DNA of 64,000 nucleotides, from contig AP025066.1 of NCBI GenBank assembly GCA_036186865.1, forward strand, positions 17,897,697 through 17,961,696, written 5' to 3'. The translations under genes were made by a program, and so were the position numbers. A model generated the notes under the pieces. That model ran no database searches. It saw only the letters and a list, made by a program, of their open reading frames with translations, and was not told the DNA's origin. Of this stretch, positions 43,783 through 54,540 are shown piece after piece; the stretch's first letter is position 1, and every line of letters begins with the position of its first letter. This DNA comes from Eustoma russellianum. Lineage: Eukaryota > Streptophyta > Magnoliopsida > Gentianales > Gentianaceae.

Positions 43783-45510
43783 AAATATGGAGACACTATT
43801 TATACGGCGAAAGGTGCGAAATCTTTACGGATCACAAAAGCCTCAAATACTTATTCTCCCAAAGAGAATTGAACATGCGCCAACGTAGATGGCTGGAACT
43901 AATAAAGGACTATGACCTATCAATACAATACCACCCGGGAAAAGCCAATAAGGTGGCAGACGCATTAAGTAGGAAAACAAGTCATCCACGCCAACCTCCC
44001 TTGCAGCGTGACATGGAAGAGTTTGGGTTGGAAGAAGTCGATTCAATTGAGGGCATGCTCGCAAAATTAATGATAATTCCTTCGTTAATAGATCGAATTA
44101 AAGAGGAGCAAGACAAGGACGAAACTCTGAGAAAGATAAAGGATCGAGTACAGACGAAACCCATTGGAGAATTTAAGGTTCGAGATGACAATGGTTTGTG
44201 GTTTCGAGAAAGATTGTGTGTACCAAATAACGAAGACATTTTGAACGAAGTTCTTAAAGAAGCACATAGCTCGCGATTATCCATCCACCCTGGAGCTAAC
44301 AAGATGTACCAAGACTTGAAACAGCGATTCTGGTGGCGCGGTATGAAAGGACAGATTGCAGAATTCGTGGAAAAATGTCTAGTGTGCCAAAGGGTGAAAG
44401 CAGAACACCAGAAACCCGCAGGATTGCTACAGCCTCTTGAGGTCCCCGAATGGAAATGGGACCATATTTCGATGGATTTTGTGACTGATTTGCCTAGTAC
44501 GAAGAACGGTTATGACGCTATTTGGGTGGTTGTCGATCGCCTAACCAAAACTGCCCACTTCATGGCCATGACAATCAAGGCCCCAATGGAAAAACTGACC
44601 ACAATGTACGTGGAACAAATAGTAAGTCTTCATGGTGTGCCCCTAAGTATCGTGTGTGACCGCGACCCTCGATTCACGTCGCGATTCTGGACCGCTTTTC
44701 AAAAGGCAATGGGGACGGAAATTCACATGAGCTCAGCATTCCATCCTCAAACGGATGGTCAATCGGAAAGAACTATACAGACACTTGAAGACATGTTGCG
44801 ATCTTGCATACTTGATTTTGGGAAGAGCTGGGATCGAAGCCTCAAACTAGTAGAATTCTCGTATAACAACAGCTACCATCGATCTATAGGGATGGCCCCA
44901 TACGAGGCACTCTATGGGAGAAAGTGTCGATCTCCTCTTTACTGGGATGAAATAGGAGACAAAATTCTCACTGGACCCGACCTGGTAGAGCCAGCCCAAG
45001 AGCGAATAAAGATTATCAAGCAAAGATTACAAGCGGCCCAGGATAGGAGCAAAGTCTGGGCAGATGAGAAACGGCGACCCTTAGAATTTCAAGAAGGAGA
45101 GAAAGTGTTTCTAAAAGTGTCGCCAACAAAGGGAGTTAAGAGATTTGGTGTTAAGGGAAAGTTGAGCCCAAGATTTATTGGGCCATACGAGGTTCTTGAG
45201 GATTGGAAAAGTGGCCTATCGACTCGTTTTACCGCCCACCCTATCTCAAATCCATAACGTGTTTCATGTTTCTAAACTGCGACGATATGTACACGATCCT
45301 AATCATGTCATAAAAGATCAACCTTTGAAGCTAGAAGCTGACACGACCTACAGGGAAGAACTAGAAAGGATAGTAGATCGTAAAGAAAAGGTGCTAAGGA
45401 GACGGACTATACCCATGGTTAAAGTACAATGGAAGAATCATTCTGCGGATGAGTCCACTTGGGAACTAGAAGAGGACATGAAGAGTTTGTACCCTCACCT
45501 CTTTGGTTAG
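43755..45510 (+). pseudogene. pol: Gypsy-J Pol remnant: RNase H second half, integrase, chromodomain end
   Basis: Begins inside RNase H (AAVVFALKIWRHYLYGE, FTDHKSLKYLFSQ, ADALSRK), then the integrase HHCC finger (HSSRLSIHPG to CLVCQRVKAEH), the DDE core (MDFVTDLP, VCDRDPRF, DGQSERTIQ), and a C-terminal domain ending VKVQWKNHSADESTWELEE. A frameshift near 45200, in GPYEVLE followed by the GKVAYRL segment, moves the last 100 residues to another frame that ends at 45510. There is no RT, so no reverse transcription of its own. The integrase core residues are all visible. Confidence 0.92.
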
Positions 45511-45516
45511 CATTTC

Positions 45517-45554
45517 AAGTTTCGAGGACGAAACTTATATTAAGGGGGGGAGGA
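45517..45554 (+). promoter_or_regulatory. Gypsy-J pre-tract hairpin and polypurine tract
   Basis: An 8-bp stem with AGGA loop at 45517-45536, then TAAGGGGGGGAGGA (45541-45554) against the 3' LTR. The hairpin is identical to that of Gypsy-C. Confidence 0.85.
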
Positions 45555-48500
45555 TGTTGTAGCCCAATTATAGAATCCTTTTTGTACCTAAGGTTGAATC
45601 AGCGAATATGTGGTCATGCACGCTTGTGTTTGAAATTGATTTAGTCCATAATCATTATAAGTATGTTATGAGAAAAAAAAACTACATGTATTACAAGACC
45701 AGGTCCAAATGTCTCATGGCCTTGTAATTTTCGGCCTATAGCCAAGATGGAAAATAGTCTAATGGCCTAAGATGATTATTATTAATATTTTATTTAGAAA
45801 CAACATAGAGAAAATAGCAAGACTTGATTTCAAAGAGGCTAGTTGGAGTCATTTAAGACCCAACCGCCGGCCACATTAAGGGGGAGAGGGGGGAGGGAGA
45901 CTAATTAAGGAGGAAGGGTGGCTAATAATGATAGTTAACCTAACCAACCTTAAAAAGAAACCATAGTTAGCCAAAAGAAACTATGGTCAACCTAAAAGTA
46001 ACTATAGTAAGTAGAAAAGTAACCTTGGTTAACCAAAGGTAACCAAGGTTAAGCCATTTAACTTGGAAGAACTAGGGTAAAACCCTAACCCCACCCAACG
46101 GCTAACATAACCAAGGAAAGAAGAATTTCCCTCCAACCCCCCCCCCCCCCCACACTTGAACATTTCAAGAGCAAGAAAATCTCTTCCTTTCTTCCCCTCT
46201 TCCAACTCACGGCCAAGAAGACACCAAGGAGAATTGAACTCCTTCAAAACCAAGTGATCTTAGGTAAGCATTCTTAACCTCTTAAGAAAAAAAACCCTTA
46301 TAATTTTATGAAGATGAAACTCATGGGGTGTTTTTCTTTGCTCCCAAAACCGTGACCCTCACGGTCTTTAGGCTCAAGGATTCCAAGCCTACAAGAACTT
46401 TAGCTTAGAGGAGTTTGGACAACTCACACTTCTCTTGAGAAGAAGAAAGACTTCAACTTTTTCCACCTATCCAAGAAGAATAAGCAAACAAGGCAAGTAC
46501 ACTATACTTTTTATGGTCTAGATGTGAAAGTGTGTGCATGAATGACTAGAAAGATCTAAGATTTGATCTTAGTTGTGAAAAGGGTGATTTTTGAGCCAAA
46601 AACTTTCGGCCCTATGTTTGAAAAAGAGTAGGAGGAGCACTTTACTCCAAAGATGAGTTCTTTGATGGTTATATGCATGATTGTGTTCTAATCTAGGCTT
46701 GAATGTGTTTAAGATTTCTTCTTTTATGGTGAAAAGGCCACGGTAGAAGGGATAAGGGGAAATGGGGTGAAATTGCATGTAAAATGATAATATAACAAGG
46801 AAATGAGGGCAAGATTTGATCTTGTACATGTTAGGCTTGATATACTTTTGATCTTGGTCATTTTCTCACTTACATCAAACAATGAGGCTGACGTGATGGG
46901 TGTGTGTGTTAATCTCAAGGTTGATACCAAGTATTGGTGAAGAAAAGGTGAGCCAAGAACATTTAGGAAGAATATATGTTCACTGGAAATTTCTGGAGCT
47001 GGAGTAAACATTAGGCTGTTTTGTGAAGCCGGAAAAGGGGACCTAGGGACCTTCAATTTCATTTATTTTTGGTATGATAATATTTTTATGTGTTGGTTAG
47101 GTGTGAGAGTTGGAATCACCTTAAAAAGAGTCACGGTTTATTTTTAATGAATTTTCCACTAAGATTGGTCTTGCTAGAAAAATTGTACTGGACAGAATCT
47201 AAGCAATATGTTTAGTAGCCTAAAAATAGACCTTAGCGGTGTGCAAATCCATTAATTTTCAGCATGGTACTCGCCTCATGAATAAAGAAGAAATGGCAGT
47301 TGGAATTTTATCAAAACAAGTTGTGGTTTATTTTTAATAAATTTTCTAGTAAAACTGGTCAAACCGAATTAGGCTGGATGGACAGAATTTATGACCCAAT
47401 TTTTGTGATCTGGAAAAAGGCCTTAAAGAATTGGTCTTGGGCTAAAAATTTGCTGGATGCTAGCCCAATGAGTTTATGAAGTTAGGGAGTTGGAATTTCC
47501 AGAAAAAGACCAAAGGTTTGGCCACAATAAATTTTAGAGTAAAATATGGACGTTTCAGAATTTAAATTGCATTAATTCATGAAAAGGAGTAAATGGGTCT
47601 CTTAATGACATCATAAGCTCATAACGAATGCATGGCATTCGCTTATGACAGTCACGGATGAGTACATGTGATTAAACAGGTGTAACACGTGCAATTTAGC
47701 AAGAAATTCCTTAGAAGAAGTGAATGATGCGAAGCTGGAAAAAAATCCAGCATTGTTAACGAGACATGCCCATTCTTGTGTCATGTGTCACGTGTCATGC
47801 TATAGTTTGCACGTTACATGTCATACATTGCATCATCGTCATATGCATGATTTATGGTATGGATTTTTACGTGAAAGAATGATGAAAAGCGTTTTCAAAG
47901 TTCTTTTCTTAAAACGCTTCCCCACCGGTACCGTGTGTGAGTATGAACTGGCCAGTATGAACCTGGGCAGATCCAGGTTAAGTGATCTGAAAGAATGATG
48001 ACGTTACCGTTCCGAATTCGCGAATAATAAATTCGAAGGGGAGAAGTTACCGCCTCAGATCCGGGAAGATAGATCTGAAAAGAAGGATGACGTTACCGAT
48101 CCGAATCCGGGAATAATAGATTCGAAGGGGAGAAGTTACCGCCTCAGATCCGGGAAGATAGATCTGAACACTCTATGGTTTTATGACGATGATGTTTTTG
48201 AAAGTAAAGTATGAAAAGGCATTTTCTTATTTTATCATGACGCATTACATGTGCATATGCATGCATGTCACTTATGGAGTCGTTGCATAGCGACACATGT
48301 TATTTAGAATGAGTTTGTCACGATTTTGTGTATCCTAAGTAATGATGATTATTGTGTTATTAATCAATGCATGTTACAGTCTCCTTATGTATGTTTCATT
48401 CTATCTAGTGATGTTATTAAATTACGATCTTATTAAGCGATGATCCTTATCAAATGTTGATCGGAGGACAGGTATGTTTCATAACCGAATATTATTTGGG

Positions 48501-48975
48501 GTTCGGTTCTTGCTCGCACTTTCCATTTAACTCATGATTATTATAGTATACTTGCTGGTGACGTTGTCACTCACCCTATTTTTCTCTCCAGAGGTGGCAG
48601 GAGATAAAGTTGAATGGATTGATGACGAGCCTAGGGTTCCCTACCCGTGAGAGCATTGGAGGATGGCTAGGGTTAGTAGACCGAGCGTACCAGCATTAAG
48701 GGATGATGACGTTTTGTAATTGTGATGGGGAAACAATTTACTTTTGTCGTTTTCTGCTACAATTATGTGGGATGTAAACTTTAACTGCTGGTGATGGTGC
48801 TTTCATATGATGTTTTTAAATTCTGCCACGGTTTCGTTTACTTATTGCGCATAGGAACGAGAATCCATGAAATTTTATCATGAATCACGACGCGTATGGA
48901 AGACGCCTAGTACTCTCCTTAGTGAAGTACGGCGGGTGCACCGACTTCGGCGGGGCCGGGGTGCGGGGTGCCACA
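45555..48975 (+). repeat. Gypsy-J 3' LTR (3,421 bp)
   Basis: Matches 39421-42840 with scattered substitutions and a C15 instead of C14 run (46137-46151). Ends GGGGTGCCACA. Confidence 0.95.
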
Positions 48976-48980
48976 TCTAA
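48976..48980. repeat. Target site duplication (right) of Gypsy-J
   Basis: TCTAA, identical to 39416-39420. Confidence 0.95.
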
Positions 48981-49128
48981 CCTAGTTTTAAAAACATTTT
49001 AAAACTGGTCCTGAAAACAGAATCTGTTTTCAGAAGTTGAATTGTTTAGGTTCAAACAAATTTTAAAAACCACACTTTCCGCACCACCTATTCAACCCCC
49101 CTTCTAGTGGTGCCTTGCAGATCCTACA

Positions 49129-49133
49129 TAAAT
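49129..49133. repeat. Target site duplication (right) of SIRE-I
   Basis: TAAAT, identical to 28115-28119. Confidence 0.95.
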
Positions 49134-50642
49134 CACATGCAAAGCATTGTTCTTAGGGAATCACTAAGATATAGTCTTGAACTTATGATATTCAACTAAA
49201 GATTGAATCTTAAGGACCTCTAAGCATTCAAGTCACTAACTCTTTAAATAAATCATGAGAGATCATTGTATACTTGCCTCTTCAAGCTAAAGCTCTTGTC
49301 TTTGATTGGTTATGGAGTGAGTTGAGTTGAAATCCTTCTCCTTCTTCACCTTAAGCATACGGTTTTAAGGGAAATGGAAGGAAAAGATTAGTCTTTATTC
49401 AATAGAGGAAATAGGATATGTTTGAGGTCTAGAGCATCTTACCAAAATGAGCTTGGAATGGAGATGCAAACGCCTCAATATAACACCACCTAGGAAAGTT
49501 GATGGCTTTCACCTATTTGAACCATGAATGTCACGGTTTTGATGTGAATGAAAGGATTCATGTTAGCTTCATTCTTCACCAAAATAAGAATTCACTTAAG
49601 GAAGCTTGGAACAAGACTTATCTAGATGTTTCTTGAGTCTTGGAGTTGAAACTTAAATTCCTATCCTTCAAGAGGAAAGGGGCCGAATATTGGTGATGGG
49701 AGATGGGGGAATTTTTTGCTAAGTGTTATGCTCTTGCTTGAATGTATCTTGAGAGGAGTCTCAAGATGACAAGAAGGTAGATGTTTCTAGAAGGGTTTAA
49801 ATCAAAACATGTTAGGGACTTGGGAAGGGGGTGGACGGTTTTGGAGGGAGAAGTATGAGGGTTAGGGTTCTCATGAGTGTTAATCAAGGTTAGGTTAGTA
49901 ATAACCTTGGTTACTTTATCTCAACTATGGTTACTTTGGTGCTAACCCAAGTTACTTTATCAAATCATGGTTATCTTAACCTTGGTTTAAGGGAAAAAGT
50001 AACCATGATAGGATTTAAAAAAAATCCTCCATGTCTAGACACTAAGGGGGCGGTTTGGTTGGGGTCTTTATGACCTCAACCATACTACCTCTTTCTTTAA
50101 TGAGTTGTCTTACTTGTTCCTTAAATGCATGTCTATTTTGTTTTCTATTTAGCTTTTTAAGTTTTCTAATAATGGATTGAAAAATCAAGAGAATTCTAGA
50201 ATCCCCTTCATGCCTTGGCCGAATTTTGGGGCCTCTTGGGCATCTTGATATTTCTTGTAATTTTAATTCATGTACCATAATGTTTTCTTTATTCTAGTGT
50301 ATTCCAAGATTAGCATATGTATGTATACATATATATACACGCCTATGTGTACTATATATATATATATCCTCCTATGTATACGCATGTAGGTATTTATACA
50401 TTTCATACACATATATCATATACACGCACATACATATATATTGGTACGTATGGTTCATATAGCTCTATATTTCATATACTACTTTCTTGAAGTTTCCTTA
50501 TTTAAATTGGCTTCGCATCACCTCAATAATAATTAAGTAAAGAGGGTTAAGTTGACTTAAGTAACACGCGCTAAAAGAAATTGTCGCTTTCATTCCGTCT
50601 CTTATTCATAGTTTTCACGTACATGATCGTTGGGGTACAACA

Positions 50643-50647
50643 GTTGG
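50643..50647. repeat. Target site duplication (right) of Gypsy-H
   Basis: GTTGG, identical to 25518-25522. Confidence 0.94.
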
Positions 50648-52494
50648 CATATTGATTGGTCAAGAATCAAACATAAAATGTTGATGACATAAAGGAAGGA
50701 GCTACACAAGGTAATTCAAACTTATGTCTCATTTGTAACACATGCTGAAAATTTCAGCATGTGCACAATGGCTGGCCGTTTTCTACACCATTATGAGGGA
50801 TATTTTACTTCTTGATTAAGGTGGATTTATTAGAAGACAATTTGGAAGCATTTTAAATAAGTTATGGAATTAAAGTTGTGATATATTTGAATATCACACA
50901 TGCTGAAATTTTCAGCATGTGTGGGAATGTATATGGCCGATTTTTAGGCCTTGTAGATGATAAATTTTTATTCCAAAATTGAGGAAGATGTCTTATACTA
51001 AATGGTGATTGATTTCTTGAATTAAAGAAATGCAAAATAGGCAATAATTTGAACAAAAAGTGAATGTTACACATGCTGTAATTTCAGCATGTGCATGTGA
51101 TCTTTATGGCCGATTTTTGTACCTCTTTTTGGAGAAAAATGTCTTGCTTAATTTATGTGATGATCTTGGAAGTTATGGTAATTATTTTATGATGATTTTG
51201 GCACATGTTTTAAGTGGTATTCTCAGATTTTCCTAGTCATCAAGTGATGACAACATTCAACCAATCAATGAGTGCCAAGTAAGCAAGAGTTTAATGATCA
51301 TCCAATGAGAACATGCCAAGTAAGCAAAGACATGTCACAATGATACCATATACTCTTCCAAGGACTTAGAAGACAATTTTCAAGAGGAGTAAAGCACCAA
51401 GTGGGGTGGCCAACACATGTTAAAAGGGAAGGAAGAATAACAAAACAAAAACAAGAACAAGTATTGTAATCTTGAAGCATAAAACGTTTTAGCCTTCTTC
51501 TTCTACACTCTCTTTTTTTCTTCTTACTATAAGCCTATTGTACTTACATTCATATACTTGAATAGGCTTCATCTAGACCACCACATATTCTTTTATCATT
51601 GTAAAAGATTGATCAAGGTGTGATCAATCTTAGACTTGCAAGGTGGTGGTGTTCGTGTGCATTGTATTCAACATACAAGGTTTGTAAAGGGTTGGAGTTG
51701 GTGTGTAACTCCATCAACCCTGTGGTAAGGTGTACTTTGTGTTGTGTGATTAGTTTGAACAGAGAAAGGTGTCCTCGAAGGCCGGAGTAGGTTGTTTATA
51801 ACTGAACCAGTATAAAATTCCTGGTGTCATTTACTTTCAGCATCTACTTTCAGTTTCAGACTGGTTATCCATTTTGATCACGCTCGTAAAAATACTAAAC
51901 GGATTTCAAAAATTACGAAACTTTCAGGAAACATAGCCACACGTTTTAAGGTTCTTTTGGCTTAAGTTTCAACCATTTTGGACAAGTATAAGTCATTCAA
52001 ACGTCCAAAGTTCTGAGACTAATGCAGTCTGATTTTCAGGCTTGCAAATGTTGAGACTTTGATCGTATTTGACTAACTTCCCAAAAGAAGTTTTCAAAAA
52101 TTTTTCAACCCAATTAAATAAAACTTATAAGGGGTTAGTATTTAAATTTTCAGAGCATTTGGAGTTAAGTACAAATAGGAATTAATTTTTCAAATCAGTC
52201 TACCGTATCTGGCAGATTTGTGCAATCTGACCACCAACAAATTTTCAAGGGGTTAGAGGTTGAATTTAAATCTGAAATTTTTAGGAGACACGCATAACAT
52301 CTGAGGATAAGTTCTCTCAAAATTTCAGAATTTTTGAAGACCTTAAACCTAGTTTTAAAAAACGTTTTAAAACTGGTCCTGAAAACAGAAACTGTTTTCA
52401 AAAGTTGAGTTCTTGGTTCAAAACTATTTTAAAAACCACACTTTCCGCACCAACTATTCAACCCCCCTTCTAGTGGTGCCTTGCAGATCCTACA
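50648..52494 (+). repeat. SIRE-E 5' LTR, third piece
   Basis: Resumes the LTR directly after GTTGG and runs to GCAGATCCTACA. Contains the palindrome modules (50739-51093) and the stem-loop series (51531-51720). Confidence 0.93.
51531..51720 (+). other. Stem-loop series in SIRE-E LTR
   Basis: Stem 1 51531-51539/51561-51569, stem 2 51577-51584/51643-51650, stem 3 51605-51615/51621-51631, stem 4 GGGTTGGAGTT (from 51689) with AACTCC and CAACCC (to 51720). All arms are preserved, while loops and linkers differ in sequence and length from SIRE-I. Confidence 0.7.
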
Positions 52495-52496
52495 AG

Positions 52497-52508
52497 TGGT
52501 ATTAGAGC
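52497..52508 (+). promoter_or_regulatory. SIRE-E primer-binding site, one mismatch
   Basis: TGGTATTAGAGC, two bases after the LTR; one C-to-T change (52503) against the initiator tRNA-Met match. Confidence 0.93.
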
Positions 52509-52550
52509 GTAGGACACTCACATCAAAAGGGATCCAACGATCTAAGTGAG

Positions 52551-54158
52551 ATGGCAACCACAAATTTCAAAACCGAACAAGAAGGTATGTCGAGTCAAAG
52601 GCCTCCTCTCTTTGACGGTGAGTCTTTCATTCAATGGAAATTAAGAATGAAGCTTTTTCTTATGGCAATTGATATTGATCTTTGGTCAATTATAGAAGAT
52701 GGTCCTTTTGTTCCATCAAAGTTATCCAATGTATATGGAGTCACACTAGAGGTCGTTAAGCCTAAAGAAGAGTATACTAGTAAGGGTAAAAAGAGACTAA
52801 GCATGAACGCTAGGGCTATGCAGTTACTTTTAAATGGATTAAGTAAGAGCGAGTCTAGCTATGTCTCAAATTGTTCTAGTGCTCAAGAAATATGGAGAAT
52901 ACTTGAAATGAAACACGAAGGCACTAGTCAAGTAAAAGAGTCCAAGATCAACATGCTTATGTCCACACTCGAGTCATTTAAATTATTGCCTAATGAATCT
53001 ATTGTTGATATGGATCTTCGCTTGACTAACATTTATAATTCTCTTGAGTCTCTTGGAAAAGCCTTTACTATGCAGAAAAAGGTACAAAAGGTCTTGCGAA
53101 GCCTTCCATCCGAGTGGGACCCTAAAGTAACGGCAATAGAAGAAAGCAAAGAAACCAAGTCAATTAAGATGGAAGAATTAATTGGATCACTTAAGGTTTA
53201 TGAGAACAAACTCACCATAAGGAAATCAGAATCATCAAAACAAGGTAAAGCTATTGCATTTAAATCAAATGAATACGTCTCTACTTCTTCCGATCACGTA
53301 GATGATAGTGATTCTGAATCGGATAACGATGACTTAATTCTATTGGCTAAAGGTTTAAGAAAATTCATGAGAAAGTCATTTAGAAACAAAAATAAGGCTA
53401 CTTCGACTAAAAAAAATAAGAACAAGACAAACGATAAAGATGTTAAATGTTATGAATGCGGGAAACTTGGACATCTATCATATGACTGCCCTAATAAGGA
53501 AAAGCAAACAAATAAATACCCTGACAAGGAACGGAGCAAGAATAGACTCATCTCAGAACCTAAGCAAAGGAAACGAGCTCTCAAAGCCTCCACTTGGAGT
53601 GATACATTGGATTTCGAGACTGAAACCGAAGAGGAGACTGCACAAGTATGCTTTGTGTCCAAAGAATCAAACGAGGTATCATCTGACTCTGATTCTGACT
53701 CTGAGCCTTCTTATGATGATCTTTTTAGTCAGTACTTAGAACTGCATAAATTTACAAAGACTCTTGCGAAAGAAAAGAAGCGATTAATTGAAGACAAGAA
53801 ACTGTTAGAATCTTCTAACGAGAATCTTGTCGCTCAATTAAACGATTCAAAGGAAGAGTCATCACGCATCATTACTGCATTAAAGACAGAGATCTCATCA
53901 TTTACCACGAAAAACAATGAAATGAAATCCGAGATTTTGAGTTTGAAATCAAGGAATACAGACTTAGAGAAAATGATGAAACAGTTTGATACGGGATCCA
54001 ACATGCTAGAGCGTATTATCTTATCACAAAAGCATGATAGTGATAAAACAGGTTTAGGATACATTAAAACAAATGAAGTATCCATTAAACCAACCAAGTT
54101 CGTAGTGTCTAAGAAAGTAGACACCCCAAAACAAAAAACGGCGTCTAAGATGACGTAA
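52551..54158 (+). CDS. gag: SIRE-E Gag, 535 aa, C-terminus lost by frameshift
   Basis: MATTNFKTEQEGMSSQRPPL start; Gag core (IDLWSIIEDGP at about residues 41-51, SSAQEIWRILEMK near 113-125, SLPSEWDPKVTAI). Zinc knuckle CYECGKLGHLSYDC begins at residue 300. An acidic serine-rich stretch leads to a long coiled coil (about 405-490; KKRLIEDKKLLESSNENL, NEMKSEILSLKSRNTDLEKM). It ends at SKMT and TAA because bases are missing near 54156 compared with SIRE-I. Sirevirus Gags are known for extended C-termini with coiled coils, some of which bind a dynein light chain-like protein. This is the best-preserved Gag in the window. Confidence 0.92.
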   Translation: MATTNFKTEQEGMSSQRPPLFDGESFIQWKLRMKLFLMAIDIDLWSIIEDGPFVPSKLSNVYGVTLEVVKPKEEYTSKGKKRLSMNARAMQLLLNGLSKSESSYVSNCSSAQEIWRILEMKHEGTSQVKESKINMLMSTLESFKLLPNESIVDMDLRLTNIYNSLESLGKAFTMQKKVQKVLRSLPSEWDPKVTAIEESKETKSIKMEELIGSLKVYENKLTIRKSESSKQGKAIAFKSNEYVSTSSDHVDDSDSESDNDDLILLAKGLRKFMRKSFRNKNKATSTKKNKNKTNDKDVKCYECGKLGHLSYDCPNKEKQTNKYPDKERSKNRLISEPKQRKRALKASTWSDTLDFETETEEETAQVCFVSKESNEVSSDSDSDSEPSYDDLFSQYLELHKFTKTLAKEKKRLIEDKKLLESSNENLVAQLNDSKEESSRIITALKTEISSFTTKNNEMKSEILSLKSRNTDLEKMMKQFDTGSNMLERIILSQKHDSDKTGLGYIKTNEVSIKPTKFVVSKKVDTPKQKTASKMT

Positions 54159-54482
54159 AGACTCCCTCTCCCCTCCTCACGCCCTACTTCTTCCTCATAT
54201 CATGTGAAATACAATTTTGTGCCATATAGATATGAGAAGAGACAAGTGATGCATACATGTCATCCATTTCATTCAGCTAGATCACGCAATACGCACACAA
54301 ACACAAGGACATATCAAAAATGTCCTACATATGATGAGTATAAAGGAGTACTTGGCCAAAGGCCTAAAGTGGACTCACCACATGTTTACTACATTGCACC
54401 TTCATCTACATTCTTGCCATTTGCTAGACCGAGAAAGATCACCCAAGTATGGGTACTGAAAGGTACTTTTACTAAAAGGTGA
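54159..54482 (+). pseudogene. gag: SIRE-E Gag C-terminal fragment
   Basis: After the frameshift the frame from 54204 reads MKYNFVPYRYEKRQ, basic and aromatic-rich, then SPHVYYIAPSSTFLPFARP, ITQVWVLKGTFTKR and TGA at 54480-54482. It matches the end of SIRE-I Gag, including the stop position. Confidence 0.85.
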
Positions 54483-54540
54483 ATAACTAACTCGTAAGGA
54501 CCCAAAATTAAAAGGGTACCTAAATCATTTTTACACATTG

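Larger units (their letters stand above)
39421..48975 (+). mobile_element. Gypsy-J: complete chromovirus-type element with internal deletion (9,555 bp)
   Basis: Two LTRs of 3,420 and 3,421 bp (TGTTGTAGCCC to GCCACA), a perfect TCTAA duplication, PBS and polypurine tract, but only 2,714 bp internal. Gag is fused to the second half of RNase H; protease and RT are absent. It cannot copy itself without help. The LTRs are very similar, so the insertion is recent relative to its host layers; it is the innermost element of the main nest. Confidence 0.95.
28120..49128 (+). mobile_element. SIRE-I: complete Sirevirus-like copia element (11,449 bp net)
   Basis: LTRs of 3,033 and 3,034 bp, nearly identical; PBS, gag, pol, five purine tracts and a perfect 5-bp duplication. 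The 3' LTR is split by Gypsy-J. The coding part has three single-base Gag frameshifts and one pol nonsense codon. There is no envelope-like frame between pol and the 3' LTR. It sits in the Gypsy-H solo LTR. Confidence 0.95.
36535..49128 (+). repeat. SIRE-I 3' LTR (3,034 bp net), split by Gypsy-J
   Basis: Pieces 36535-39420 and 48981-49128, rejoined at the TCTAA target of Gypsy-J. Near-identical to 28120-31152, with scattered substitutions. Stem-loop series at 38601-38790. Confidence 0.95.
25523..50642 (-). mobile_element. Gypsy-H: solo gypsy LTR (4,106 bp net), split by SIRE-I
   Basis: On the plus strand it begins TGTAGCGCCCCGC and ends GGGGTACAACA, the reverse complement of the LTR family seen in Gypsy-F and -J. 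Pieces are 25523-28119 and 49134-50642. No internal region is present. Perfect GTTGG duplications flank it. It is larger than its relatives partly because of a nine-unit 43-bp array. The 49134-50642 piece holds the U3 part, including repeated GTAACC/GGTTAC motifs near 49900-50000 and an AT/ACAT-rich microsatellite at about 50315-50460. No gene in either piece. Confidence 0.9.

Noticed and set aside
46078..46100. Telomere-like CCCTAA units (also about 39944-39960)
   Set aside because: One or two imperfect units inside the Gypsy-J LTRs; not a telomeric array.
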